This document shows positions 16,674-26,647 of a stretch of DNA of 64,000 nt, in pieces. Under the pieces are notes generated by a model. It was given only the letters and a program-made list of their open reading frames with translations. It was not told the origin of the DNA and ran no database searches. Position 1 is the stretch's first letter; the number at the start of each line of letters is the position of its first letter. The stretch is taken from the NCBI RefSeq assembly GCF_002884445.1, contig NZ_KZ614144.1, forward strand, positions 5,293,212 through 5,357,211. The letters are read 5' to 3'. The position numbers were made by a program, and so were the translations under genes. The DNA is from Paenibacillus castaneae. Its GTDB lineage: Bacteria > Bacillota > Bacilli > Paenibacillales > Paenibacillaceae.

Positions 16674-18311
16674 TTACTTATTCATTTGCGCATTTACTTC
16701 ATCAATGGCTGTTTGTAGCCCTTTGCTATTATAATCTTCAATCACTTTATTCCAGTCCACTTGAACATCACCTTTGGACAGGATCACTTTAATGATATCA
16801 TCGTTGAAAGGAATCGCACTAATTTTATCTTTCGCAGGTGTAGATAGGAACATAACATCATAGTTAGTAGGAATCGGTTTAAGGCTCTTCAACCACTCAT
16901 CCTTCTTCTCATTCGAAATCATTACGATTTTCTCACCGAATTGTTCTATCTGGACACTAAGTGGCGCATTAAATGAATCATACCAAGAAGCAAGGGACCC
17001 GAACAGACCAGTAGATGGATAAATATCCCCTAATGCTTTATTTCCACCCGTCTTCTCATCTTTGCCAAGTGTGACAACCAGGTTCGTTCCATCCATTTTG
17101 AAATCCTTGCCTTCAAATCCGTAGTCTACTAACTTCCTGCCGTCATCCGATAGCAAGTAGTCATACAGCTTCAAGATGCGATCCATCTTAGCATCATCGA
17201 CTTTCGCACTGAAATAACTCTCTGACCAGAAGGCTGCACCTGTAAATCGGTATGCATTGCCATCTTTATCGGTCCAAACAGGTAATATGGCAATCGAATC
17301 TTCAAATGATTTGTCATGTTCATATTTCTCCCATAGTTTTTTGATATCGTTCAACGCGTTAGGAGTTACTTGTGAAGCGATCGCACCCGCTTTACCTTGA
17401 GCGAATTTCTCCCAGCCATCGAGATTTTTCAAGATTGAAAAATCAGGATCTAATGCACCATCCACATAGAGCTGCTTCAATTGGCTTACGCCGTCAATCA
17501 TAGTTTTCGAAGCTACGGAAGGTAGCCATTTCCCATCTTCATTGACCCATGCTCCGTTCATGTAGGCTGGATTACTACCAAGGAAAAGCGTATCGATAAA
17601 GCCAGGCAGCTTGACGGTCAAGCCGACCGTATCTTTTTTACCATTTCCATCTGGGTCTTTTTCTGCAAAACTTTTAAACATCGCTTCATACTCTTGGAAT
17701 GACTTAGGCTCCTTAATTCCTAATTTATCCATCCAATCTTTACGAACCAAGATAGCGCGATCAAACAACCAAGCATCCGTGGAAGGCCCGGAAGAGCGAG
17801 GTAACATATAGAAACTACCATTTTTTTGCAGTGCTTTAACGTCGGGACGCTGCATCAGTTTCTGAACATTCGGGTAAGCACTTAGATCATCTGGAAGTGG
17901 TCGGATCAGTTCCTGCTCAATCCATTGGTTATATGTCGAGGATCCAACCATATCTGTACTGAAAATGTCTGGAAGTTCGCCTGAAGCACCCCATAACTTT
18001 AGCTTCTCAGAGTAGTCGGACCAGCTATACGTATATGGTTTGAATGTAATATTGAAATCTTTCTCCATCTTCGTGAGCATATCATCCGAGCCACGATTGG
18101 CCAAAGCCTTGTCGACATCCCAGAAGCCAACAGAGACTTCAAGATTCTCCTCACTGGCTGCTTTCGTTGTCGCTGCCGTTGCCGTTGCACTAGGACTGGC
18201 TGTAGGCGTATTACTGCTTGTAGCAGGGCCCGAACTTCCGCATGCTGTCGCAACCAGTGACATTGTCAACAAGGAAGCGATTACCAAACTTTTTCTCTTT
18301 TGTGTAAACAT
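16674..18311 (-). CDS. Extracellular solute-binding lipoprotein, LplA-type
   Basis: The binding protein (545 residues) of the second importer. The signal peptide ends in the lipobox VATAC with Cys24 lipidated, followed by a Ser/Thr/Ala-rich linker to about residue 55. The fold is the extended LplA type (FDRAILVRKDWMDKLGIKEP near residues 165-185 is a family hallmark). I chose 18311, where AGGAGGG precedes by five bases, over an ATG 24 bases upstream. It is the third gene after the two permeases (18363-20197). The substrate is unknown; the flanking GH101 gene makes a host O-glycan fragment plausible. Confidence 0.92.
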   Translation of the reverse strand: MFTQKRKSLVIASLLTMSLVATACGSSGPATSSNTPTASPSATATAATTKAASEENLEVSVGFWDVDKALANRGSDDMLTKMEKDFNITFKPYTYSWSDYSEKLKLWGASGELPDIFSTDMVGSSTYNQWIEQELIRPLPDDLSAYPNVQKLMQRPDVKALQKNGSFYMLPRSSGPSTDAWLFDRAILVRKDWMDKLGIKEPKSFQEYEAMFKSFAEKDPDGNGKKDTVGLTVKLPGFIDTLFLGSNPAYMNGAWVNEDGKWLPSVASKTMIDGVSQLKQLYVDGALDPDFSILKNLDGWEKFAQGKAGAIASQVTPNALNDIKKLWEKYEHDKSFEDSIAILPVWTDKDGNAYRFTGAAFWSESYFSAKVDDAKMDRILKLYDYLLSDDGRKLVDYGFEGKDFKMDGTNLVVTLGKDEKTGGNKALGDIYPSTGLFGSLASWYDSFNAPLSVQIEQFGEKIVMISNEKKDEWLKSLKPIPTNYDVMFLSTPAKDKISAIPFNDDIIKVILSKGDVQVDWNKVIEDYNSKGLQTAIDEVNAQMNK

Positions 18312-18362
18312 ATAAACCCTCCTAAATTTTAGCATATCAAGAAAATTACTGTACTACCATCC

Positions 18363-19241
18363 TCATTCTTTCACTGCTCCGATCATGACTCCTGAAGAGA
18401 AATGCCGCTGTAGAAAGGGATACACTAACATCACTGGCAGGATCGTGACGATAACCGTTGCCATCTTGACGCCTTGCGGATACAAATCACTTTTCCTCGA
18501 GACAAAGGAGGAAGCAAAGCTGCTGTTCATGATTTTATTCACATCCACGAGCATTTCCCTTAAGTATAGCTGCATCGGAAACTTGGTGGTGTCTTGCAGG
18601 TAAAGGAACGCGCTCCACCATTCGTTCCATCGATCTACAGCGTAAAAGAGCGTGATCGCTGCCACAGTGGGCATGGAAATCGGAAGGATGATTCGGAGTA
18701 AAATTTGAATATCATTAGCGCCATCGATTTTGGCCGACTCCTCGAGTGCATCAGGAACGGTACGAAAGAAATTCATCATAATAATTAGATAGAACGTATT
18801 CACAGCAAGCGGTAAGATCATGGAGAACAAATTATTCATGAGATGCATGTTTTTGATGAGCAAATAAGTAGGGATCATTCCGCCATTGAAGAGCATGGAT
18901 ATTAAAATGAGTACGAGAAAGATATTTCTGCCCGGCATCTGTTTCTTGGTGAGGGCATACGCGCCAAACGTTGTAGCAACAATGTTAATCAGTGTCCCAA
19001 CGACTGTAACGAAGAGCGAAACGTTCAGCGATTTCCATATTTGTGAGTCAGAGAAGATATAGCTATACGCTGTAATATCAAAAGATGTTGGCCACAGATA
19101 AACAATTTGCTTGGCTATCTTGGCAGGTGTGGCAAAGGAGATGAGCAGCACGTTATACAACGGCAACAACATGATCAGAACAACGATCATCAGGAAGATA
19201 TGAATGCATACATCAGCAGCGCTTACGCGAGACAGCTTCAT
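18363..19241 (-). CDS. Sugar ABC importer permease, YtcP-type
   Basis: A membrane subunit of 292 residues with an N-terminal helix near 10-32, the EAA loop LEESAKIDGANDI followed by ILPISMP, and the GVMIGAVKE tail of YtcP permeases. The ATG at 19241 shares its A with the TAA stop of the upstream permease (TAATG), and GGGGGA precedes it, so the two are translationally coupled. An upstream in-frame start would extend deep into the partner gene and is rejected. Confidence 0.93.
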   Translation of the reverse strand: MKLSRVSAADVCIHIFLMIVVLIMLLPLYNVLLISFATPAKIAKQIVYLWPTSFDITAYSYIFSDSQIWKSLNVSLFVTVVGTLINIVATTFGAYALTKKQMPGRNIFLVLILISMLFNGGMIPTYLLIKNMHLMNNLFSMILPLAVNTFYLIIMMNFFRTVPDALEESAKIDGANDIQILLRIILPISMPTVAAITLFYAVDRWNEWWSAFLYLQDTTKFPMQLYLREMLVDVNKIMNSSFASSFVSRKSDLYPQGVKMATVIVTILPVMLVYPFLQRHFSSGVMIGAVKE

Positions 19242-20197
19242 TAGAAGATCCCCCTTTCGCCCATTCGCTTCGCCAGAAGATTCGCCGAGAATAATAACAA
19301 GCAATTGACGATGGATTTAAACAAACCTACAGCCGTCGTAAACCCGAAATCACTGCCTTCGTAGAAAGTTAAGCGATAAATAAACGTATCTAAAATGTCT
19401 GCCACGCTATACACTCCCGGATTGTATAGATTAAATATTTGGTCGAAACCAGCGCCGCCCATCGTATTCCCTACAGCAAGAATGAAGAGTACGACGACGG
19501 TACTTTTAATGCCAGGCCAAGTAATCATCCTCATTTTCTGCAATCGACCTGCACCATCAATACTAGCTGCCTCATATAAGGTTGGATCAATACCAGCCAT
19601 GGCAGCTAAGTAAATGATCGTCCCCCAACCCATTTCCTTCCAAATATTCGTAGTGAAAAGCATGCCTACGAAACTAGAAGGGTCCGTGAGTAGACTCACC
19701 TTCTGAAAGCCTAAGTATTGCAGAATCTGATTGAGCATCCCCATATCGTACAAAAAATTGCTCAGGATGCCTGACACGATGATCCACGATAGGAAATGCG
19801 GAAATGTGAACACCGTTTGATAGAATCGCTTCCACCGTGCGGAGCGAATTTCGTGAAGCAGCAAGGCAAACACGATAGGGAATGGGAACTCGATAATTAG
19901 TCTGCCAAAGGCAATGACCAACGTATTTTTTAATACATGCCAGAATTGCGGTAATTGAAACATGTACCTGAAATGCTCAAAATCGTTCCACGGGCTTCCG
20001 ATGATCCCTTTGGCGAAATTATAGGATTTGAATGCGATGATCACCCCATACATGGGGAGATATTGAAAAATTACATAATAGGCTAGCAGCGGTAAGACCA
20101 GTAGATACAAATATCTAGCTTGCCACATGCGCTCCAGCAGCTTTCTCATTGGTCGCGTAGATACTGTCGTTCCTCCTGAGAGGGAATTCATGGCCAT
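19241..20197 (-). CDS. Sugar ABC importer permease, LplB-type
   Basis: The first gene of the second importer operon (318 residues). The first transmembrane helix is near residues 32-52 (YLLVLPLLAYYVIFQYLP). The EAA loop reads LYEAASIDGAGRL, and the C-terminus ends KRMGERGIF as in other LplB proteins. The start follows AAAGGAGGA. Its promoter region and first 30-odd codons exist in a second, broken copy at 26276-26609. A cre-like site lies in the promoter, so CcpA catabolite control is likely. Confidence 0.93.
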   Translation of the reverse strand: MAMNSLSGGTTVSTRPMRKLLERMWQARYLYLLVLPLLAYYVIFQYLPMYGVIIAFKSYNFAKGIIGSPWNDFEHFRYMFQLPQFWHVLKNTLVIAFGRLIIEFPFPIVFALLLHEIRSARWKRFYQTVFTFPHFLSWIIVSGILSNFLYDMGMLNQILQYLGFQKVSLLTDPSSFVGMLFTTNIWKEMGWGTIIYLAAMAGIDPTLYEAASIDGAGRLQKMRMITWPGIKSTVVVLFILAVGNTMGGAGFDQIFNLYNPGVYSVADILDTFIYRLTFYEGSDFGFTTAVGLFKSIVNCLLLFSANLLAKRMGERGIF

Positions 20198-20418
20198 TGC
20201 AGTCCTCCTTTTCCCCTTTAATAATCCTTATTCGATTTATCCGTAACCGTTTACATTTCTAATTATACGGCCACTGAAACATTCCCCATATGGCAAGACT
20301 TTGTGTCGCGTATGTCTATTTTTTTGAACTTTACAAGTCTTATACTAAGAAAAAAATCCCTGCAGCAGCAAGGCCCCTTCGTTTCTACTTCATACATTCA
20401 TATATATCAATACTTCAA
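20101..20418. repeat. Direct repeat copy A: promoter and 5' end of lplB
   Basis: About 318 bases covering the first codons of the LplB-type permease and its whole promoter region match 26276-26609 in the same orientation with scattered differences. Copy A keeps the intact reading frame. The two copies bracket the GH101 gene and a transposase remnant. Confidence 0.85.
20242..20267 (-). promoter_or_regulatory. cre-like site and -10 element of the second importer operon
   Basis: On the minus strand a TATAAT (20262-20267) is followed by TGTAAACGGTTACG (20242-20255), which matches the CcpA consensus TGWAANCGNTNWCA except the last base. Its position just downstream of the -10 would allow catabolite repression. 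No convincing -35 is seen, in line with activation by the response regulator. Confidence 0.55.
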
Positions 20419-20533
20419 CATGAATTCGGAATGTGGATAATTCGAACCTGTGGATACGTCGTTTTGACTTCAAGATTTTGATTTGATAAGTAGATTGGAT
20501 CAGTGTCTATTACCTGATTAAAAACAAGAAAGG

Positions 20534-20575
20534 CCCACAAGGGTGCACTTTTTTTCAAAGTGTCCTTCTTGTGGG
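20534..20575 (-). terminator. Terminator of the GH101 gene
   Basis: CCCACAAG pairs with CTTGTGGG, with further pairing inside the arm. On the minus strand it is followed by CCTTTCTTGTTTTT. It lies 30 bases after the GH101 stop codon. Confidence 0.8.
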
Positions 20576-20605
20576 TCACAGTTTATTTTAACTCATGATG
20601 GTATT

Positions 20606-23600
20606 TTATTTTCCAGGCTTTCCAGACTGATCGTGCGGGACAGTTACAGTTGCAGTTGCAACTGTTTGATTACCTGCATGGTCGGTAATCGTGTAAGTAA
20701 TTGTATAAACGCGACCTGTTCCTTTACCAGCTCTTGTTGCACGCAAGCTGAACGACGTATCTTCTGAGCCCAAATTCGCTTGGATGTCACCTTCATCACT
20801 TTCCGGTTCGTTGCTGGTAATGGAGGTTAACAAAATGGATTTGATTCCTGACAAAGCATCACTCGAATCCAGCGTAGCATTTACTTTCAGCATTTTGTGA
20901 TTGGCTGGCCAGAGTGTTGTAGGATCAAGCTCAATCTTGAGATTTGGTCCCGTCTTGTCGATCTTCACGGTTGCGGTATGCCGCTCCTCGACATTTCCTA
21001 CCTTGTCTACGCTCCAGTATTGCAATATATGAACGCCTTCTTCCGTGAAGACAACCGAATTGCCCGTTTGCTCCTCACCATCGTTCACGATGTAATGGGT
21101 GCTTGCCACTCCGGTTCCGCTATCGGTTGCGTCCAGAAGTACTGTAACATCTTCATTCACCCAGTTGGTCGGCGCATTGTCTGTTGTCATTGGCGCTTCT
21201 TGATCGCCTTGAACCACAGTCACTTGGATGTTTGTTGTCAAAGGTACGTTGTTCGGATTGTCCACCCCTTCCGGCAAGGTTACGCTTCCATCGACCGTAA
21301 AGGTCTGTTCTGCCTTAACAGTTGGATCATAGCTTGAAGCCTCGACATTCCATGCCACATTTGTATTCATGCTTCCTGCATCCGTAATCAGTTCTACAGT
21401 GGCTGGCAATCCAAGCGCTTCTGCCGTCTTTTCCCTGCCGTTCGCCAAGTCTGTGATTGCTACAGGTGCTGTTATACTTAGGAGGTGTGTATCCGTCGTT
21501 GGATTTAGAAGTACATTAATCTCCGCGGCTGATGCCCAACCATTTTGGCCCGCCGTCGCTTCGAGCTTAACGTACGATCCAGTTGTCGCAGTAAACGTTG
21601 CGTTTTTCTCCTTGCTGTCATTTGCCCAATTTCCGCTCGCAACCTTGGTAAAGGTCACCCCATCCGAACTTACATAGATATTATAGGCAGTAATCGTTCC
21701 GTTTCCGCCTCCTGGTCTTGGAAGATACGTAACTTGATTAATCTTGTAGCTTCCTCCAAGTTTTAAGGTAATGGATTGCGGAAGAGGATCGGATTTATCC
21801 CATTTGGTATGCCATATCGTATTTGGTTTCCCGTCAATCGCCATAGACGCACTATTATTTTCACCACTTGTTTCCTGGCTCGTCGCTGTTGCCGTCATTT
21901 GTGACTGTGGAATCTTATTTACACTGACGGTTATGCTTGTTGTCAAAGGAATGTTGTTTGGGTTTAAAACATTATTTGGCAAAATTACTGTCCCTTTTAC
22001 CATGAAGGTTTGCGCCTTAGAGGCATTCGGATCGTAATCTGCAGTGCTTAAATCCCATGTCACATTTGCACCGATACTCCCCAAATCGGTTTCCAACGCT
22101 ATTTGTCCAGGCAGTCCAAGTGCAGCCGCGGTCTTGGCCGATTTCATAGCAACTCCCGCTATCGGTGCAAGTGTTGTAATGCCTGAAATGTTCATAGGTT
22201 GGTCATTGGTGATTACAGTAAAATTGTCAATAACTTGCGTTCCGGCAAGCAACACATAATAATCATCTGCATTTCCTGTTATAAATGTAAAAGCATTTTG
22301 GCCAGACTTGATGGTGTTATTCATAATAACTTCGCTAGTATTCTTATCAGATAGCACCTTGACAGTTCCACCAGCGCTGGATAAAAACCTTAGAAAGTAT
22401 GTTTTATTTGGTAAAAGACGCAGCGTATACGGCATAGTTCTAACATCGTTGCCCAATGTTTTCAAGGAAAATTTACCGTCTAGCGTATCCATTGTGTAGG
22501 GCTTGTTGGTTTCCGACAAATGAATATTATTTGGAGATACTGTAGTCCGGATGAAAATACCATACCCCTCGGGAACGTTTTCAAAGTCCTCGTAAGCAAC
22601 ATAGCCACTCCGATCGGGTTTGTCGGTTTTGGTGACTCTGACGTCTGTAAATTTAGCTAAACTAGTCGCCGTTCCTCCGGTTCCTTTAAGTGTTAATATT
22701 GCGGTGGTCTGATCTTGTGGAACCGTAAATTCCACACTCATGATCATAAACTTACTGCCGGTTTTATCAGAATTATCCATATTCATCTTTATCGGCGAAC
22801 TGCTCATGTAGTTGCTTTCTTCTTTACCATCCGTCGTTTTGACTGAAATTGTTGCAATTTTGTTTTCCGCTACTTCAGCCCAGACGGAAGCAACATATTT
22901 TTGTCCGCCTACAAGACCAGTCATCGTCTGCGTAACCGCTCCATCCTCAGCTCCATTGATTTCCAAATAGGTCTTTTCAATAGACGTATCCTTAATGCTG
23001 ATATTTTCCGGTTTATCAGAAACTTTCGTCCAGTTATTAAAGTTGTGGCTGATAAAAGAAGCGTCTTTCACCGGACTACCCGTGCTCCACTCCTCGACTT
23101 GGACCGGAGCTGCTGTGTTGTTACCTTTATACACAACATAAGGCGTATTCTGTTCTGTACTGATTGTGATTTTTCCATTTTGCACAGGCACAATGACCTC
23201 ATTTTGCTTACCTGTGGAAGTTAAGCGATAAAGTTTCACACTAGTCTGACCAGCCCAGCTGTTCGGCAGATCCCATGTAGAAGTTTTGGTGGTAGTTGGA
23301 TTCCAGTGATAAATTTTATCCTCATTTTCCGGACTCCATGGAATAAATACAAGTTTATCCGACGCGACTAATTTACCATCCTTATAAATATTGCTTTTTC
23401 CATTTTCTAATTTTGAAGTTACACCGTTTGCAAAGGTTGCTACGGTCGACGTCATTTTCAAAAGCTCATTGTGCATTAAATAACGATAAGGAAGCTGTTC
23501 CGAAAACAACTGTTTAATGCTATTTGTAATGGTGCTGCCGCCCCATCCCATAAAATTGTCAGAACCACGGTTGTAGCCTCCGCGCAGCAAAGCGCTGTAG

Positions 23601-25684
23601 CCGTAGACGTCTTTATCTTGATGATGGACAAAACGATGGATTGTGCTGTTAATACCGGGATAGTGTACCCAAGTGGAATATTTATCTAATTGAGCTTTAT
23701 TTTCTGTCCACACATGCCAATTATTTTGTTTGAAATTTGAACCAATTCTAAAAGCGTTATAACGGTCGTCAAAATACGTATCTAAATAGACGAATTTCAT
23801 ATTCGGAACGAGATTTTTCAAGTTATTAAAACGTTTATCCATCTCGCCAGCCGTAATATAGTTTTCGCGCTTTAAATCATATCCGTAATCACGAGTGCTA
23901 TCCCAGCCATTCGGCGATACAAATTCCTCACGGAAGGTTTCAGCCTCCGGGTATATATTTGAATTGTTAACATGAGCGCCTACATCAGCACCGATTTTTA
24001 GCGCTTCTTTGCTGAGCGTCTCGAAATCTTCTGCTCCGCCTGCACCCGTATTGACATCGTCGGATACTGGATGACCGCTGTCATGGCCTTCGCTATTATA
24101 GCCCTTGATCTCGAGCATCTGCTCAAAACCGTCCGAATACAGATAAAACTTTTTCAAGTTATCCAATATACGCAGGAAGGGGTTCTGGGCACCAGAACCA
24201 AAGTTCATAGCAATGTGCGTAAAACTATTTGAAAGTTTTTCTGAGCCTGGCAGAAGACCGCGAACATCATTTAATGCCAAAGCTCCGTCCTGCCAATCTA
24301 CTAAACCATCTGCATTGGCGTCATCTGTAATTACAACGGTGGTCTCGGGTTTGACGGTCGTTTTGTTGTCATAACCCCAAGGACGCCAAACAAACTCCGT
24401 ACTCCACGCACCCGTATAATATTCGTTTCCAACTGGAAAACTCTGGTAGGCAAATTCGTGTAAATTATAGAGAACATTGTTGTTGATCGCCGCTGCAAGT
24501 TCGGATGTGTTGAAAATGGGAATATTGGCGTATTGATAGGTACTACCTGGAATAGGCGTACTCAAATTGTAAACCACATCTTTAATGTCATCCTGGCTTC
24601 CATCTCCGCCGGGAGGTCTAGACGGAACTGCTGCATTCAATGTTGCTCCCGTTTGACTACTCTTTACTGAAACCATACTGTTTTCAGGGAATCCAAGGCT
24701 GTAAATTGTAGTTTGAGATTCGTCAATGTTTGAAATTTCCATTGTTAAAGCATTTCCATTGAGTGTATAGATCGTATCAAACGCTGTTATATCTGGCACC
24801 ACTACACGATAAGTCACACTAGTGTTTGTTGCATTCGTTACAGTTGCGCTTGCGTTGTAGTTTGTGCTATTTACCATCGCATAATAATTGGGCGTAAGCT
24901 GGCCGTACATTTTCTTTCCGTTGTAATCATATTCAATTACGCGAGGGAAAGCGCCATCCAAATCTACACTCATTTGATCTGACACGAGAGTTACATTCTC
25001 AACGGTCGACACGGTCGGCTTCAATGAATCCACATTGCGATATACAATGTTATCGATCTTTACGTCTGCATAGTCTTCTGTAATAAAGCCGATTTGACCT
25101 GCATTCGTATTCAATTGAGTAGTTTCAAAATTCGTCACTTCTTGTCCGTCAATCCAAAGTGTGATAACTTTGCCTACATAACGAACTTTAATTTTATATT
25201 GGCGTGAGGGAAGCTCTGTTGTCGTATCCGCAACAACATATTTATCAAGTCCGGTACTGTTTTTTATTTTCCATAAAGCAAAATTCCATTCACTTCGCAC
25301 GGTAACACACTCAAGCGCAGACCAGTTGTTTGCCTGGTCACCCCGAAATACTAGACCGAACCCGCCATTACCATTCATAGGTTCTAGGGTAAACTCTACT
25401 TCACCATTATCAATAATGGGTGCATTACCAACTAAGACTTGTGTCTTCCCTGTTATACGTAAGCTATTGTTTTCTGCTGAGACAGTTCCGCTACCTGAAA
25501 TCTTATTAATATCAGTAATACCACTAGTAAAGTCATTTTTATATTCAAAAGGAATAGATGTAGATGTAAATGTAGCTGCATTCACTGAATTAGAACCATA
25601 AGTTCCAACTAATTGAGAAAATAGAAGTGCACCTGTTAAAAATAATACCGAACTTCTTTTCAGACTAATGCGGTGTTTTTTCAT
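20606..25684 (-). CDS. Secreted GH101 endo-alpha-N-acetylgalactosaminidase, multidomain
   Basis: A large exported enzyme (1692 residues) predicted to release the Gal-GalNAc core from mucin-type O-glycoproteins. After a signal peptide (1-36) comes a lectin-like concanavalin fold (about 40-208). The GH101 catalytic region covers about 220-860: GYNSEGHDSGHP near Glu532-His537, and FVYLDTYFDD, where Asp635 sits at the nucleophile position. Then follow a galactose-binding-like module (about 866-1025), an Ig-like domain (1165-1258), an F5/8C-type CBM32 (1262-1392), a second Ig-like domain (1401-1490), and triple-tyrosine/OmpL47-like repeats to the end. No SLH or LPXTG anchor is visible, so it is probably released. 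AAGGTGAG precedes the start. It is monocistronic and flanked by the lplB promoter repeats. Confidence 0.88.
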   Translation of the reverse strand: MKKHRISLKRSSVLFLTGALLFSQLVGTYGSNSVNAATFTSTSIPFEYKNDFTSGITDINKISGSGTVSAENNSLRITGKTQVLVGNAPIIDNGEVEFTLEPMNGNGGFGLVFRGDQANNWSALECVTVRSEWNFALWKIKNSTGLDKYVVADTTTELPSRQYKIKVRYVGKVITLWIDGQEVTNFETTQLNTNAGQIGFITEDYADVKIDNIVYRNVDSLKPTVSTVENVTLVSDQMSVDLDGAFPRVIEYDYNGKKMYGQLTPNYYAMVNSTNYNASATVTNATNTSVTYRVVVPDITAFDTIYTLNGNALTMEISNIDESQTTIYSLGFPENSMVSVKSSQTGATLNAAVPSRPPGGDGSQDDIKDVVYNLSTPIPGSTYQYANIPIFNTSELAAAINNNVLYNLHEFAYQSFPVGNEYYTGAWSTEFVWRPWGYDNKTTVKPETTVVITDDANADGLVDWQDGALALNDVRGLLPGSEKLSNSFTHIAMNFGSGAQNPFLRILDNLKKFYLYSDGFEQMLEIKGYNSEGHDSGHPVSDDVNTGAGGAEDFETLSKEALKIGADVGAHVNNSNIYPEAETFREEFVSPNGWDSTRDYGYDLKRENYITAGEMDKRFNNLKNLVPNMKFVYLDTYFDDRYNAFRIGSNFKQNNWHVWTENKAQLDKYSTWVHYPGINSTIHRFVHHQDKDVYGYSALLRGGYNRGSDNFMGWGGSTITNSIKQLFSEQLPYRYLMHNELLKMTSTVATFANGVTSKLENGKSNIYKDGKLVASDKLVFIPWSPENEDKIYHWNPTTTKTSTWDLPNSWAGQTSVKLYRLTSTGKQNEVIVPVQNGKITISTEQNTPYVVYKGNNTAAPVQVEEWSTGSPVKDASFISHNFNNWTKVSDKPENISIKDTSIEKTYLEINGAEDGAVTQTMTGLVGGQKYVASVWAEVAENKIATISVKTTDGKEESNYMSSSPIKMNMDNSDKTGSKFMIMSVEFTVPQDQTTAILTLKGTGGTATSLAKFTDVRVTKTDKPDRSGYVAYEDFENVPEGYGIFIRTTVSPNNIHLSETNKPYTMDTLDGKFSLKTLGNDVRTMPYTLRLLPNKTYFLRFLSSAGGTVKVLSDKNTSEVIMNNTIKSGQNAFTFITGNADDYYVLLAGTQVIDNFTVITNDQPMNISGITTLAPIAGVAMKSAKTAAALGLPGQIALETDLGSIGANVTWDLSTADYDPNASKAQTFMVKGTVILPNNVLNPNNIPLTTSITVSVNKIPQSQMTATATSQETSGENNSASMAIDGKPNTIWHTKWDKSDPLPQSITLKLGGSYKINQVTYLPRPGGGNGTITAYNIYVSSDGVTFTKVASGNWANDSKEKNATFTATTGSYVKLEATAGQNGWASAAEINVLLNPTTDTHLLSITAPVAITDLANGREKTAEALGLPATVELITDAGSMNTNVAWNVEASSYDPTVKAEQTFTVDGSVTLPEGVDNPNNVPLTTNIQVTVVQGDQEAPMTTDNAPTNWVNEDVTVLLDATDSGTGVASTHYIVNDGEEQTGNSVVFTEEGVHILQYWSVDKVGNVEERHTATVKIDKTGPNLKIELDPTTLWPANHKMLKVNATLDSSDALSGIKSILLTSITSNEPESDEGDIQANLGSEDTSFSLRATRAGKGTGRVYTITYTITDHAGNQTVATATVTVPHDQSGKPGK

Positions 25685-25859
25685 AAGATCTCACCTTCTT
25701 CTTAAAATTTATTCAAATGGAATACATTGAAATATAAGCGCCATTATGACTAAATTATTCACAAGGAAAATGTCATTGCATCATTGCGAAATCACTTTTC
25801 TGGACTTTATACTCACTACCTCCTTTCCCAGAATTTCATTAGCTCTACCCCAAATATGG

Positions 25860-26276
25860 GAAACGCTCACCAATGCAAGAGTAGGTCAATACATTCAGAT
25901 CAAAATATTTTCTTGAAGGGACTGATAAAAGTGGGGTTAATTGGTTGATAATTTCATTAGCAAAAGCATGCTTCGAATTCAATGTAGTGGAAATAGAGGG
26001 CGGGAATCCTACCTGAGAAGCGTATTGCGACCAATTGCAACAGCCCATGGCGATACAATTGCACATAACAAGCCCTTTATGGCTTTAACGGTGAGCTGGA
26101 TGTTCTCCTTCTCTTTTTCGCAGACCACCTCCTCTATCGGATGAATCTCCACTTTCATAAGATATCGCTTCAGCTTGGGCATGGATTTACTCCCGAAGCG
26201 GTAGCTGATCCCGCCTATGACCTGCTTCAATTCTCGAAAGGTACATTCGATCTCGAATCGGTAGCTGTAGATCCAG
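25860..26276 (-). mobile_element. Decayed IS4-like transposase remnant
   Basis: The minus strand encodes the C-terminal part of a DDE transposase (YSYRFEIECTFRELKQVIGG, then FGSKSMPKLKRYLMK). The frame is broken by at least one shift near 26040, after which another frame continues with IRFSGRIPALYFHYIEF. The catalytic N-terminal two thirds are missing and no terminal inverted repeats were found. It abuts the truncated lplB copy at about 26276, so it may have supplied the recombination that created the duplication. Confidence 0.6.
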
Positions 26277-26391
26277 TAGTTACAAATATCTAGCTTGCCA
26301 AATGTGCTTCCAGTAGCTTTCTCATTGGTCGCGTGCGAGTGTAAGACTGAGGGGATTCTGTCGTTCCTCCTGAGAGTGAATTCATTGCCAT
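26276..26391 (-). pseudogene. Truncated, frameshifted copy of the lplB permease start
   Basis: It begins with the same residues as the 19241-20197 product (MAMNSLSGGTT), then has a short insertion, then RPMRKLLE, after which one extra base shifts the frame to a stop. The transposase remnant takes over at 26276. It cannot encode a permease. Confidence 0.8.
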
Positions 26392-26434
26392 TGCGGTTCT
26401 CCTTTTCCCCTTTAATGACCCTCATTCAGTTAAT

Positions 26435-26448
26435 TGTAATCGCTTACA
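26435..26448. promoter_or_regulatory. cre site in the duplicated promoter
   Basis: TGTAATCGCTTACA matches the CcpA consensus TGWAANCGNTNWCA at every position, better than its counterpart at 20242-20255. The -10 ATTATA (26454-26459 on the plus strand) is also kept. The promoter may still fire toward the transposase remnant and GH101. Confidence 0.55.
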
Positions 26449-26647
26449 CATTAATTATAAGGCCACTGAAACGTTCCCCATATGGCAGGACTTTGTGTGG
26501 CGTATGTCTATTTTTTTGAACTTTACAAGTCTTATACAAAGAAATAAGTCCTGCAGCAGCAGGCTTCCTTCGTTTCGACTTCATACATTCATATATATCA
26601 ATACTTCAATACTTGGACCTCAGCTAAACTTAAATTATTCGTGCATG

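Larger units (their letters stand above)
26276..26609. repeat. Direct repeat copy B: promoter and 5' end of lplB
   Basis: The second copy of the 20101-20418 sequence, about 334 bases because of a roughly 17-base insertion in the coding part. It ends at the same sequence on the upstream side (ATATCAATACTTCAA). The two copies now differ at many positions, so the duplication is not recent, or the copies came from related operons. Confidence 0.85.

Noticed and set aside
20606..25684. GH101 protein as an SLH- or sortase-anchored surface protein
   Set aside because: The C-terminus has Ig-like and OmpL47-like repeats and ends in a short basic tail. No SLH domain, LPXTG motif or terminal membrane helix is present.
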